Under the pieces are notes generated by a model. That model was not told where the DNA came from. It did not search any database and worked only from the letters and a program-made list of their open reading frames with translations. A program made the position numbers and the translations under genes. 64,000 nt of DNA. It comes from DASUBV01 sp035532295 (GTDB taxonomy: Bacteria; Actinomycetota; Actinomycetes; Streptosporangiales; Streptosporangiaceae). The stretch's first letter is position 1. Each line of letters starts with the position of its first letter. The stretch covers positions 1 to 64,000 of the forward strand of contig DATKRH010000062.1 of assembly GCA_035532295.1 (NCBI GenBank), in the 5' to 3' direction. This document shows positions 51,309 to 59,971 of the stretch, in pieces.

Positions 51309-52685
51309 ATGACGAAGCAAATCCTCGTCCCATTCGAGGGGGAAGGCTCCGGCGTCGGCGATCTGACCTGGGGCCAGCTCGACATCTGGGCGGCGATGCA
51401 GCGGGAGAGCTCGTCGTTAAGCTTCGGTGGCGCGTTCCCGTTACCGGCGGGCACGACTGTTGACGATGTAACGGCTGACCTGCGGTTCTTAATGTGCCGA
51501 CATGCGTCGCTGCGGACCCGGCTCCGGCTGGAGGACGGGCGGCTCCAGCAGCTCGCCGCGGCGTCTGGCGAGATCGCGCTCGAGGTGACCGACCCCGGTG
51601 GCGCCGATCCGGGCGAGGTTGCGGCTGGCCTGTTCGCCCGTTATTCGGAAAAGGTCTTCGATCACTTCCGCGAGTGGCCGATCCTGTGGTCGGTGGTCGC
51701 CCGGGGGCACGACGCGACTCACCTGGTGACCGTCATCAGCCACCTGGCCACCGACGGCATGGGCGCCATGGCCATGCTCACCGACCTGGCCCGCCGCGAC
51801 CCGGTCACGGGCCACGCGCCCCCCGTCACCGCCGCCCAGCCCCTGGAGCTCGCCGCGCAGGAAACCACCCCCGCGGCCCGCCGGCAAAGCGCCGCCGCGC
51901 TGGCCTACTGGGAGCGGACGCTGCGGGCCATCCCCGCCCAGAAGTGGACGCCCCCCGCCGCCGGCCCGCGCAGCCCGCGTTACTGGCAGGCCACCTACGA
52001 CTCCCCCGCCGCGCTGCGCGCCGCGCAGGTCCTGGCCGCCCGCACCCGCGCCACGACCTCCACCGTCCTGCTCGCCGCCTGGGCCGTCACCCTTACCCGG
52101 GTCACCGGCAGCCACCCCGCCGTCATCCAGGTGGTCGTCAACAACCGGTTCCGCCGCGGCCTGGCCGAGGTCGTCAGCCCGCTGTGCATCTCCATCCCCT
52201 GCGTCATCGACGCTGACGGCCCCTTCGAGCAGATCGTCGCCCGATCCTGGCGCGCCGCCATCAACGCCTACAAGCTCTCCTATTACAGCCCCCCCGACCG
52301 CGAGGAGCTCGTCGCCAGGATCGAGCACGAACGCGGCGAGCCCCTCGACCTCGGCTGCTTCGTCAACGACCGCCGCCTGACCGTCTCCCATGAGCCCGGT
52401 GACGGCCCGCTTCTCGCCCCGGCCGACATCCTCGCCGCGCTCCCCCGGTCCACCCTGACCTGGGGCATCCAGCAGGACCTGCCTCGCGAACGGTGCTTCC
52501 TGCACGTCAATGACGTGGCCGGGAGCCTGCGCGTCGAGCTGTGGGCCGATACCCAGTACGTGTCGCCGGGCAACATGGAGGCCTGCCTGCGCGGACTGGA
52601 GACGGTGCTCATCGACGCGGCCGTCGACCCGGCCGCGGACACGGGCGCGGACACGGGCGCGGACACGGGCGTGCGGGTACCGTGA
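51309..52685 (+). CDS. Stand-alone condensation-domain-like acyltransferase 2
   Basis: A 458-residue paralogue of the 44382 protein (shared GEGSG, LTWGQ, RTRLR). The motif is ISHLATDGMG: His145, Asp149 and Gly150 are kept but the first His of HHxxxDG is Ser144. The C-terminus has a DTGADTGADTG repeat. It starts the operon that continues to the PPTase and probably the formyltransferase. Three TTA codons occur in the first 61 codons (51417, 51441, 51489), hinting at bldA-type control. A GTGA overlap links it to KAS III. Confidence 0.82.
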   Translation: MTKQILVPFEGEGSGVGDLTWGQLDIWAAMQRESSSLSFGGAFPLPAGTTVDDVTADLRFLMCRHASLRTRLRLEDGRLQQLAAASGEIALEVTDPGGADPGEVAAGLFARYSEKVFDHFREWPILWSVVARGHDATHLVTVISHLATDGMGAMAMLTDLARRDPVTGHAPPVTAAQPLELAAQETTPAARRQSAAALAYWERTLRAIPAQKWTPPAAGPRSPRYWQATYDSPAALRAAQVLAARTRATTSTVLLAAWAVTLTRVTGSHPAVIQVVVNNRFRRGLAEVVSPLCISIPCVIDADGPFEQIVARSWRAAINAYKLSYYSPPDREELVARIEHERGEPLDLGCFVNDRRLTVSHEPGDGPLLAPADILAALPRSTLTWGIQQDLPRERCFLHVNDVAGSLRVELWADTQYVSPGNMEACLRGLETVLIDAAVDPAADTGADTGADTGVRVP

Positions 52686-53614
52686 CCGCGATCGAGGCCG
52701 TGGCGACCTACCTGCCGGACCAGCGAGTATCCATCGAGGACCTAGCCGGCCGACTCGGCCTGAGGCCGATCCAGATCAAGCTGTTCCGGCGGTTCCTGGG
52801 GCTCTCGCAGATCCGGCTGGACCCAGCCGGAACGCTGCTGGACCTGCTGCTGGCCGGGGCCGCCGGGCTCGATGCCCTCCGCGGCCGCGAGCATCAGGTC
52901 CGGTACGTGCTGTACGCGCGCACCCTGCCGGTGGTGGTGCCCTACCCGCTGAACCCGCTGCACGAGCTGTGCCGGGCGCTAGGGCTCGACCGGGCGGTCG
53001 CGTTCACGGTGACCCACCATGCCTGCGCGACGAGCCTGCTCGCGGTCGACATCGCGGGGCGGCTGCTGGCCGCCGACGGGGAGCCCGACGCGCTGGCGCT
53101 CGTCCTGACCGGGGAAAAGACCTTCACTCGCGACGCCCAGCTCGTGCCGGGGACGTCCATCTTCGGCGAGGGCGCGGCAGCGTGCCTAGTGCGCGCCGAC
53201 GGCCACCGGGACCGGCTGCTGTCCTACGCTACCGCCACCAAGGGCGAGTTCGACGGCCGGCTGGAGGACCTGCCCGAGCTCGCGGCCCGTTACGAGCAGG
53301 AGTATCCCGACTCGCTGGCCGAGGTGCTGCTGGCGGCGGTGGCCCAGGCCGGGCTGACGCTGGAGGAGATCAGCCTGATCCTGCCGCACAACGTCAACGT
53401 CGTGTCGTGGCAGCGGCTGAGCCGCAAGATCGGCTTCCCGGTGGACCGCGTCCTGCTGGATAACGTGCCGGTCACCGGGCACGCGTTCTGCGCGGACTCG
53501 TTCCTGAACTACGCGACCGCCCGAGACCGGGGCCTGCTGCGGCCCGGCGACCGCTACCTCATCGCCGCGGCCGGGCTGGGCGCGACGTTTTCGGCCATGG
53601 TCTTCGAACACTAG
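52682..53614 (+). CDS. KAS III-like 3-oxoacyl-ACP synthase
   Basis: A 310-residue FabH-type protein with nucleophile Cys115 (THHACATS), His236 (LPHNVNVV) and His267 in VTGHAFC in place of the usual GNxxAAS Asn region. It might prime or transfer an acyl unit rather than do a normal FabH condensation. GTG at 52682 overlaps the upstream condensation-like gene by 4 bases. It is followed by an ACP. Confidence 0.85.
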   Translation: MTAIEAVATYLPDQRVSIEDLAGRLGLRPIQIKLFRRFLGLSQIRLDPAGTLLDLLLAGAAGLDALRGREHQVRYVLYARTLPVVVPYPLNPLHELCRALGLDRAVAFTVTHHACATSLLAVDIAGRLLAADGEPDALALVLTGEKTFTRDAQLVPGTSIFGEGAAACLVRADGHRDRLLSYATATKGEFDGRLEDLPELAARYEQEYPDSLAEVLLAAVAQAGLTLEEISLILPHNVNVVSWQRLSRKIGFPVDRVLLDNVPVTGHAFCADSFLNYATARDRGLLRPGDRYLIAAAGLGATFSAMVFEH

Positions 53615-53662
53615 CCCGCGACACGACCAAGCAGATGGGACCGATGGATGGAAGAGGGAACC

Positions 53663-53941
53663 GTGACCGCGCAGCTGGACACCGTGCTCCGGCAGCGGGT
53701 CTTCGACAGTATCGGCGTCCTGCTGCCGAAGGTGCTGAGTCGTGAGACACCGGCGATCAGCGACAGCACGCAGCTGATGAGCGAGCTTGGCCTGCGCTCG
53801 GCGACCATGCTGGAGCTGCTGCTGGAGCTGGAAGAGGACCTGGAAGTCCAGATCGACGTCGAGGACATCGATCAGGGGGACATGAACACCGTCGGTGACC
53901 TGGCCGACTTCGTCGCCGCCCACGCGACGACGGACGGCTGA
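53663..53941 (+). CDS. Acyl carrier protein
   Basis: A 92-residue discrete ACP with Ser46 in GLRSATMLELLLELEEDL and an acidic second helix. GTG at 53663 is preferred because GAAGAGGG lies 6 bases upstream; ATG 53648 is in frame. It sits between KAS III and the ketosynthase-like gene. It is followed by the next gene after 4 bases. Confidence 0.86.
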   Translation: MTAQLDTVLRQRVFDSIGVLLPKVLSRETPAISDSTQLMSELGLRSATMLELLLELEEDLEVQIDVEDIDQGDMNTVGDLADFVAAHATTDG

Positions 53942-53945
53942 GCCG

Positions 53946-54932
53946 ATGCACTGCGCCGGGCCGCCGGGCGCCGACGGGGCCGACGGCGGCCACGGCGAAC
54001 CGCTGCGGGTGGCCGCGGCCGGACGGCAGGCATTCGAGGGATCGTCGGATGCGGCGCTGGATCCGATGCTGCGCAGCTACCTGTCCGACCTGGTCGCGCC
54101 CTACGGGCTCGGGCTGCGAGAGGATCTGCTCGGCCAGGGCCGGGGGCAGTCCTACGGCGAGATGGCCGGCGCGCTGCTGACGCAGACGATGCCGCCGGGC
54201 CAGCCGGTCGACCTCATCGTGCTCGCGTTCGCGGTGCACGACGTCGTCCCCGGCCGCTCGACCGCCGCCCACCTGAGCTACCTCTGCCCGGGCGCCCCGA
54301 TGGCGTTCGCCGTCTGCGACCAGGGGACCGCGGCACCGTTTGCCGCGCTGCGGCTGATCCGCGAGTACGCCCGCGGCGGCAGCTGCCAGCGGGCCCTGCT
54401 GGTGGTCGTCGAGCAGGAGACGCTGCACTACGAACTGGCCGCGCCCGGGGTCCTGCCGACCCGCGGCGCCGCCGTGGCACTGCTGTGCGGCCCGGCCGGA
54501 GCCGGACGCCTGGCGGCCGTGCGCCAGCACGCCGGCGTATCCGCGGCGCAGGCCGGTGACCTGCTCGCCAGCGAGCTGGCGGCCCTGGCCGCCGGCCGCG
54601 ATGACGTGACGCTGATCGTCGGCGGCAGCCTAGCCGGCCTGATCGGCGCGGTCGCCTCGCCCGGCCCCCGGACCGGAAGGAGTAACGGGGGCCGGTCCGG
54701 CGGCCAGCAGTTGCTGCCCCCCGGCGTCCCCGCCATCGACCAGGTCCTCGTCGCGCCAGCCGGGCAGCCCAGCACCGGCGTGTGGTGGGAACTCGCGGGC
54801 GGACTGCCAGACTGGACGGCGCGGGGCCGGCGGGTGCTCCTGGCCGACTACGAGCCGGAGCTGCGCTACCTGAGCGTGTCCGCGATCGACGTCGAGGCCG
54901 GCCCCGTGGTCGGCGCGCGGCAGGTGCGGTGA
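53946..54932 (+). CDS. Degenerate ketosynthase-like (thiolase-fold) protein
   Basis: A 328-residue thiolase-fold-like protein. The segment MAFAVCDQGTAAPFAALRLI aligns in position with the active-site Cys region of ketosynthases (Cys124), but the other catalytic motifs are not visible and the rest is weakly conserved. It may be a chain-length-factor-like partner or a transferase. Its start follows the ACP stop by 4 bases, and its stop overlaps the PPTase start (GTGA). The function is inferred from context only. Confidence 0.66.
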   Translation: MHCAGPPGADGADGGHGEPLRVAAAGRQAFEGSSDAALDPMLRSYLSDLVAPYGLGLREDLLGQGRGQSYGEMAGALLTQTMPPGQPVDLIVLAFAVHDVVPGRSTAAHLSYLCPGAPMAFAVCDQGTAAPFAALRLIREYARGGSCQRALLVVVEQETLHYELAAPGVLPTRGAAVALLCGPAGAGRLAAVRQHAGVSAAQAGDLLASELAALAAGRDDVTLIVGGSLAGLIGAVASPGPRTGRSNGGRSGGQQLLPPGVPAIDQVLVAPAGQPSTGVWWELAGGLPDWTARGRRVLLADYEPELRYLSVSAIDVEAGPVVGARQVR

Positions 54933-55657
54933 TAGCCGACGTCGTCGACGTGTGGCTGATCCGGACGGACCTTCCGGGTCCGGTCCTGGCCGGCCTCGAG
55001 GCGCTGCTCGACGACACCGAGCGGCAGCGGGCCGGCGCGCTGCTCGAGCCCGCCGACCGGGGCCGGTTCGTCGCGGCGCACGGTGCCGCCCGCCTGCTGA
55101 TCGGCCGCCGGCTGGGCGCGCCGCCCGCGCGGCTGCGCTGGCGTTACGGGCCGCACGGCAAGCCCGAGCTTGCCGGGCCCTGGACCGGAGCGCAGGTCAG
55201 CCTCTCGCACTCGGGCAATCTCGCCGCGCTGGCCCTGACCGGCCGGCGGCGAGTCGGGGTGGACCTGCAGCGGCGGCTGTCCGGCGTCGACGTGACCGCC
55301 ATGGCCCGGCGGTTCTATCCGCCCGCGGACGCGCGGTTCGTCACCACGGGCTGCGGGCCCGCCGATCAGGCCGACCGCTTTACCCGGCTGTGGACCCGCA
55401 AGGAGGCGTGCGTCAAGGTCGGCGGCGGGCGGCTCATCCCCGGCCTGCGCCTGCCGGTCTGCGACCCCGGCGAGGGCGCCGCGGGCGGGGTCGCCGGGAG
55501 CGAGGTCGCCGGGAGCGAGGTCGCCGGGAGCGGGGCTCCGTGCCTGGTCCGCGACGTGTCCGCGCCGGAGGGGTTCTACGCGGCGGTGGCCCTGGAAGGC
55601 CCGCTGCCCTACCACGTCACGCGGCGCTGCTGGCCCGGCGGCCAGCCGATGACCTAG
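54929..55657 (+). CDS. Sfp-type 4'-phosphopantetheinyl transferase
   Basis: A 242-residue Sfp-family PPTase with SLSHSGNLAALAL, GVDLQ (residues 110-114) and WTRKEACVKVG. Mg2+ ligands would be Asp112 and Glu159; the normal Glu of GVDIE is Gln114, an unusual substitution. It should convert the four carrier proteins of the cluster to holo form. Three 15-bp units (GGGAGCGAGGTCGCC) encode AGSEV repeats near residue 190. GTG at 54929 overlaps the previous stop. Confidence 0.9.
   Translation: MIADVVDVWLIRTDLPGPVLAGLEALLDDTERQRAGALLEPADRGRFVAAHGAARLLIGRRLGAPPARLRWRYGPHGKPELAGPWTGAQVSLSHSGNLAALALTGRRRVGVDLQRRLSGVDVTAMARRFYPPADARFVTTGCGPADQADRFTRLWTRKEACVKVGGGRLIPGLRLPVCDPGEGAAGGVAGSEVAGSEVAGSGAPCLVRDVSAPEGFYAAVALEGPLPYHVTRRCWPGGQPMT
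55496..55540. repeat. 15-bp tandem repeat in the PPTase gene
   Basis: GGGAGCGAGGTCGCC-like units repeat three times, in frame, encoding AGSEVAGSEVAGSG. Confidence 0.75.
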
Positions 55658-55660
55658 AAG

Positions 55661-56968
55661 ATGTTCAGGGAGGACAGGTTGCCAGAACTGCGTCTCCTGG
55701 CCATGGGCGCGCATCCAGACGACATAGAGATCGGCTCGGCTGCGCTCGTGAGCAAGGCAGTAGCCCTCGGGATAGAAACGTACTTCGTCGTCTTGACTGA
55801 TGACGGCGACGATCGCGAGGCCCGGCGCGGCGAGGCCGCGCTGGCGGCCGAGGCGCTGGGCGTGCCCCGCGACCACGTGCTCTTCGCCGGGCTGCGCGAT
55901 GGCCGCCTGCGAGCCGACGCGAGATCCGTCGCCAGGGTGCGCAAGCTGGTGTCGGCCCGCGGGCTGAAGCCCGATCTCATCGTGACCCACACCACGGCCG
56001 ACAGCCATAACGATCACGTGGAGGCCAACAGGATCGCCCATGCCGCTTTCCGGGAATGCGTCTTCCTGCACTACTCGGTCCACCTGTCCCGCGAGCAGCA
56101 GCCGTTCGCGCCGCGGATATTCGTCGAGGTGTCCGGCGAGAAGCTGGCGAAGAAGACCCGGGCGCTCGCGCTGCATGACTCGCAGCGCGCCCGGCTGGAG
56201 AGGCGGGACCTCGCCGCCTACGAGGCCGGCCTCGGCAAGCTGGCCCGGATGGACCGCGCGGAGGCCTTCGAGGTCAGCATGCAAGAAGGGGCCGACGGGC
56301 CCTTCGACGAGATACTGAAGCTCAGCGAATCGCCGTTTCATCGCTTCTGGAGCCGGATTATCCGCAGCCAGGACATCACTCTCTTCTACGAGGCCTACGC
56401 CACCCCCGGGGCTCCTATCGACTGGCCGACCAGCCACGAGAATGCCGGGCGCGACCAGCTACGACAGTCGTTCCGTGATCAGTGGCTGCCCTACTCCCCG
56501 CTGAGCGAGACGCCCTCGAACAGCCCGTCGGCGGACCAGATACTCCAGGCGCAGAGCGTCATCCTGGCGGGCGGCGCCGTGAGCAACCTGGTGGTCCGCG
56601 ATCTCTACAACCGCTTCCGGAGCACGCAGTGGGCCATCGATTATGAAATGCCACGCCTGGAGCCAGCTTACCTTTACAACAGGTCCACCGGATTGCGGTT
56701 CTACCCGAAGAAAGATGCCCGACATAATCTGTCGGAGGACTTTGGCCTGATAGCGCGGGTGGCAAACCCTTATGCGCCCGGAGAGCAGGTCATCTGCGCC
56801 GCCGGCGCCTCGGGTCTGGGCACTCGCGTAGCGCTGGAGTTCCTGGCCGACCCTGGCGCCGAGCATGAAATAGCGCAGTTCTTCGAGAAACCCGGAAATG
56901 TCCAGGCAGCGTTCTGTTTCCGGGCCGTCACCGGCAAGATCGAGCTAGTGGATGTGTGTCATGAATGA
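55661..56968 (+). CDS. PIG-L family deacetylase with C-terminal extra domain
   Basis: A 435-residue protein. The N-terminal 220 residues are PIG-L/LmbE: GAHPDDIE (His18, Asp20, Asp21) and the HNDH motif (residues 116-119) bind zinc and remove an N-acetyl group. The C-terminal 190 residues (AGGAVSNLVVRDLYNR, YPKKDARHNL) form a separate domain I do not recognise as an enzyme. TTG at 55679 has AGGGAGG 5 bases upstream and may be the true start; ATG 55661 has no clear site. It begins 4 bases after the PPTase stop. Confidence 0.86.
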   Translation: MFREDRLPELRLLAMGAHPDDIEIGSAALVSKAVALGIETYFVVLTDDGDDREARRGEAALAAEALGVPRDHVLFAGLRDGRLRADARSVARVRKLVSARGLKPDLIVTHTTADSHNDHVEANRIAHAAFRECVFLHYSVHLSREQQPFAPRIFVEVSGEKLAKKTRALALHDSQRARLERRDLAAYEAGLGKLARMDRAEAFEVSMQEGADGPFDEILKLSESPFHRFWSRIIRSQDITLFYEAYATPGAPIDWPTSHENAGRDQLRQSFRDQWLPYSPLSETPSNSPSADQILQAQSVILAGGAVSNLVVRDLYNRFRSTQWAIDYEMPRLEPAYLYNRSTGLRFYPKKDARHNLSEDFGLIARVANPYAPGEQVICAAGASGLGTRVALEFLADPGAEHEIAQFFEKPGNVQAAFCFRAVTGKIELVDVCHE

Positions 56969-56977
56969 TCGAGCGTC

Positions 56978-57934
56978 ATGAGCAACCCAGACGGGGCGCG
57001 GCGGACGCCGCTGGTCCTGGTGACCGGGCACACCTTCGGCGTCCGGGCCTTCGAGGGGATCTTCTCCTCCCGGGCCTACCTCGACGGGCGGCTTGAGGTG
57101 CCGCTGACGATCGGGCTGGACGGCGGGCATGCCGCCGCCACGGTCGGTTATCAGTCGCTGGAGCACCTGGCGGCCGACCACGGCGTGCCGCACGTCAGCA
57201 CCGCCGACGGGCGGCTGACCTCGCTGGCGAGCCAGATCCGGGCGGCGGAGCCGGCCTACATCCTGGTGATCGGCTGGTCACACCTCATCTCCGGCGAGGT
57301 GCTGTCGATCCCGGCCGAGGTCACTGGCGGCGGGACCGCCCAGCCGGGCCAGCCGGGCCAGCCGGGCCAGTTCGGCTGCATCGGCATGCACCCCACCAAG
57401 CTCCCCGATGGGCGCGGGCAGGCCCCCATCCCGTGGACGATTATCAAGGGCTACCAGCGGACGGCGCTGACGGTGTTCTTCCTGGCGGCCGCCGCCGATG
57501 CGGGGCCGATCATCGCCCAGTACGACCTGGACGTTCATGACCGGGAGACGGCCGCCTCGCTGTTCTGCCGGATCGCGCACGCCCACTTCACGGCCGGCGC
57601 CGACCTGGCGGAGGGCCTGGCGGGCCGCGCGGTCTCCTCCAGGGTCCAGGACGAGGCCGTCGCGAGCCGGTGGCCGCGGCGGCGGCCGCGGGACGGGCAG
57701 ATCAGCTCGAGCATGACGCGGGCGGAGATCGACGCACTCGTGCGAGCGCTGCTGGGCCCCTATCCCCGGGCGTTCGCGGTCGTCGGCGGGAGGCGGCTGA
57801 ACGTCCATCGCGTTGAGCCTGCTCCCCCGGCGGGCCTCGCCGGCGACCGCCCGCCGGCCGACGGGCAGTGCCGGGTCCGGTTTCCCTGCGCTGACGGCGA
57901 GGTTGACCTGCTGGGCGAGGAAGAGCGCGGATAA
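56978..57934 (+). CDS. Formyltransferase-family protein (methionyl-tRNA/sugar N-formyltransferase-like)
   Basis: A 318-residue formyltransferase with core motif GMHPTKLPDGRGQAPIPW (His138) and DAGPIIA. The active site normally has Asn two residues before His; here this is Gly136, a variant seen in some formyltransferase-like proteins. It would formylate the free amine made by the deacetylase, using formyl-tetrahydrofolate. Tandem GQP units (about 57348-57371) sit just before the core motif. It converges with permease 2, with 10 bp between. Confidence 0.85.
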   Translation: MSNPDGARRTPLVLVTGHTFGVRAFEGIFSSRAYLDGRLEVPLTIGLDGGHAAATVGYQSLEHLAADHGVPHVSTADGRLTSLASQIRAAEPAYILVIGWSHLISGEVLSIPAEVTGGGTAQPGQPGQPGQFGCIGMHPTKLPDGRGQAPIPWTIIKGYQRTALTVFFLAAAADAGPIIAQYDLDVHDRETAASLFCRIAHAHFTAGADLAEGLAGRAVSSRVQDEAVASRWPRRRPRDGQISSSMTRAEIDALVRALLGPYPRAFAVVGGRRLNVHRVEPAPPAGLAGDRPPADGQCRVRFPCADGEVDLLGEEERG

Positions 57935-57944
57935 TTCCGGGACG

Positions 57945-58709
57945 CTACGCCGTGCTGCGCGCGAACAGCCGCACCGACCAGGCCATCGTGACGGCCGCCA
58001 GGACGACCACGATAATCAGGCTGAGCCAGACCGATGAGGCGCCCATGTTCCCCTGGAAAAGCGCCCGCATTCCATTGGTCGTCCAGTAGAACGGGTTCCA
58101 TTCGGCGATCCGGTGCAGCCAGAGCGGCGCCAGCGTGAGCGGCAGCAGGACCCCGGACAGGAGCATGATCGGCTGACTGATCGTGGTCATCATCGGCCCC
58201 AGGGCCGCCTCGTTGCGCACGCGGAGCGTCAGGCCGTACGACAGCGCCACGGCGAATATCGTGAGCAGGCCCAGCAGCAGGTAGGCGAGCAGCAGGTCGC
58301 CGATCGGGACCGTCAGCCCGAAGAACAGCGCGAGCACCGTGATCACCACGGACTGCAGGAGCAGCATGACCACCTCGCGCAGCGCCCGGCCCAGAATCAG
58401 GGCCAGCCGACTCACCGGCGTGACCCGGGCCCGCTCGATGATGCCCGAGCGGATCTCGGCGAGCAGGCCGAAGCCGGTGAACAGGCCGCCGAGCACGGCG
58501 GTGAGCGTGAGCAGGCCCGGCACGTAGATGCGGTAGGCCTGCGTGTAGCTGGTCACGCCCTCGGCGCTCAGCGCCAGCTTGAGCAGCGGCGCGAACAGCA
58601 GCAGGTAGGTGATCGGCTGCGCGAGGGCGAAGCCGATCCAGGACGGCGAGCGCGCCACCAGCAGCATCTGCCGCTGAAAGATCAGCCACGTGTCCCGGGC
58701 AATCTTCAC
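57945..58709 (-). CDS. ABC-2 type transporter permease 2 (orphan paralogue)
   Basis: A 254-residue permease, a close paralogue of permease 1 (MKIARDTWLIFQRQMLLVARS and SYTQAYRIYVPGLLT). It has no ATPase gene. The sequence between its promoter and start retains CGCTGCGGGAA, which also ends the ATPase gene next to permease 1. This suggests duplication of the whole operon followed by loss of the ATPase. It probably pairs with permease 1 or uses the same ATPase. Confidence 0.9.
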   Translation of the reverse strand: MKIARDTWLIFQRQMLLVARSPSWIGFALAQPITYLLLFAPLLKLALSAEGVTSYTQAYRIYVPGLLTLTAVLGGLFTGFGLLAEIRSGIIERARVTPVSRLALILGRALREVVMLLLQSVVITVLALFFGLTVPIGDLLLAYLLLGLLTIFAVALSYGLTLRVRNEAALGPMMTTISQPIMLLSGVLLPLTLAPLWLHRIAEWNPFYWTTNGMRALFQGNMGASSVWLSLIIVVVLAAVTMAWSVRLFARSTA

Positions 58710-58786
58710 GGTCTACCCCCTCCGAACGGCTCGTTCTTCCCGCAGCGGGTGTCGCCGGACATGTGCCGAACCAGTACGCAAGAGCC

Positions 58787-58815
58787 AGGCTAGACCGATA
58801 AACAGGTGCGGACAA
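58787..58815 (-). promoter_or_regulatory. Promoter of permease 2
   Basis: Minus strand TTGTCC (58810-58815), a 17-base spacer and TAGCCT (58787-58792). It is a duplicated copy of the promoter at 49518-49547. Confidence 0.6.
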
Positions 58816-59020
58816 CAGCCAATTTACAGGCCGTTGGCCGCGGCCGCCGGGCCTGCGCCGTAGCCGCGCCAAAGCCCGCCGCCGCCGCGGCAATCTGCGC
58901 CCTTCTCCTGCGGCCCATCTGATGCGATGCTGTGGCGTAGCTGATGTGCGCACGGAGTTATCCTCGGCCGCCGCGGCCGGGCGGGCTGGGCCCCTGCGGC
59001 CCGGCGGAAAGGCGGGGAGC
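58816..59020. other. GC-rich divergent spacer between permease 2 and FkbM methyltransferase
   Basis: No gene is supported. It contains GCCG-rich tracts. The FkbM promoter must be here or upstream, but no clear hexamers were found. Confidence 0.4.
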
Positions 59021-59788
59021 ATGTCCGCGTCCAAGCTGGTCGAATTCGACGACGGCCTGAAGGTTTTCGCATCGAGCAGCATGGAGGCGCGGTTCATTTA
59101 CGATGAGATTTTCCGCCTCGGCTGCTACGACGGAATCCGCCTGCCGCCCCAGCCCCTGGTCATTGACGTCGGCGCGAACATCGGGATGTTCGCGCTCTTC
59201 GTGAAGCTGCGGTACCCGGACGCGGAGATCCTCGCATTCGAGCCGGCTCCCGAGTCGGCGAACATATTCCGGCAGAACATGGGCCTGCACGGCCTCGACG
59301 GCGTGCAGGTGGCGGAGATCGCCCTGGGCAGTAGCCAGGAGCGCGCGGCCCCGTTCACGTATTATCCCGCGATTCCCGGCAACTCCACCCGGTACCCGGG
59401 GCAGAAGGGCCCGGCGAAGGCCGCCCTGAGCAAGATCTACTCTGCCCGCGTCGCCGAGCGGCTGTATAAGGGCAGCGACATAACGGTGCCCGTCGAGCGG
59501 CTGTCAGCGTTCCTCAGCGCTGGCCGACCCGTCGACCTGCTCAAGATCGACGTGGAGGGCAGCGAGGTCGACGTGCTGCGCGGCATCGATCCCGAGCACT
59601 GGCCGCTGATCCGGCAGGCGGTCATCGAGGTCGAGGTAGAACTGGAGGAAGACGGCCGCCGGCTGGACTCCGTCTGCGACCTGCTGCGCGCCCACGGCCT
59701 CGACCCATCGGTCGGCCCGGAGCCGGAGGAGGGCGCCGCGCCGACCCGCATCGTGCACGCGACCCGGCCCGGCCCTGACCGGCCCTGA
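59021..59788 (+). CDS. FkbM-family SAM methyltransferase
   Basis: A 255-residue class I methyltransferase with VIDVGANIGMFAL (SAM motif), EPAPESANIF and DLLKIDVEGSEVDVLRG, typical of FkbM O-methyltransferases, which often act on sugars or hydroxyls of polyketides. ATG at 59021 is chosen with GGAAAGG upstream. Its 3' end merges into a GCCCTGACCGGCC-like tandem repeat that extends past the stop. It was probably recruited for tailoring. Confidence 0.9.
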   Translation: MSASKLVEFDDGLKVFASSSMEARFIYDEIFRLGCYDGIRLPPQPLVIDVGANIGMFALFVKLRYPDAEILAFEPAPESANIFRQNMGLHGLDGVQVAEIALGSSQERAAPFTYYPAIPGNSTRYPGQKGPAKAALSKIYSARVAERLYKGSDITVPVERLSAFLSAGRPVDLLKIDVEGSEVDVLRGIDPEHWPLIRQAVIEVEVELEEDGRRLDSVCDLLRAHGLDPSVGPEPEEGAAPTRIVHATRPGPDRP

Positions 59789-59830
59789 CCAGCCCTGACC
59801 GGCCCGGCCCTGACCGGACCCGGCCCTGAC
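59766..59830. repeat. CCGGCCCTGACC-type tandem repeats
   Basis: GGCCCTGACC-like units repeat five or more times across the end of the FkbM gene and past its stop. Confidence 0.75.
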
Positions 59831-59971
59831 CTCGGCCGGAGACCGCCGCTCTGGCCTCACAGCCACCGCTAGTCACGCGCCTCACGATGATAGCCATTCG
59901 TTAACACTCATGCCGTATTCTCACAGGTGACCCCTGCTTACCCTGGCGTAAACTGGGGCCAGACTGCCCCC

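Noticed and set aside
53895..53945. Upstream extension of the KS-like gene
   Set aside because: It overlaps the ACP coding region in another frame; the ATG at 53946 fits the operon spacing.
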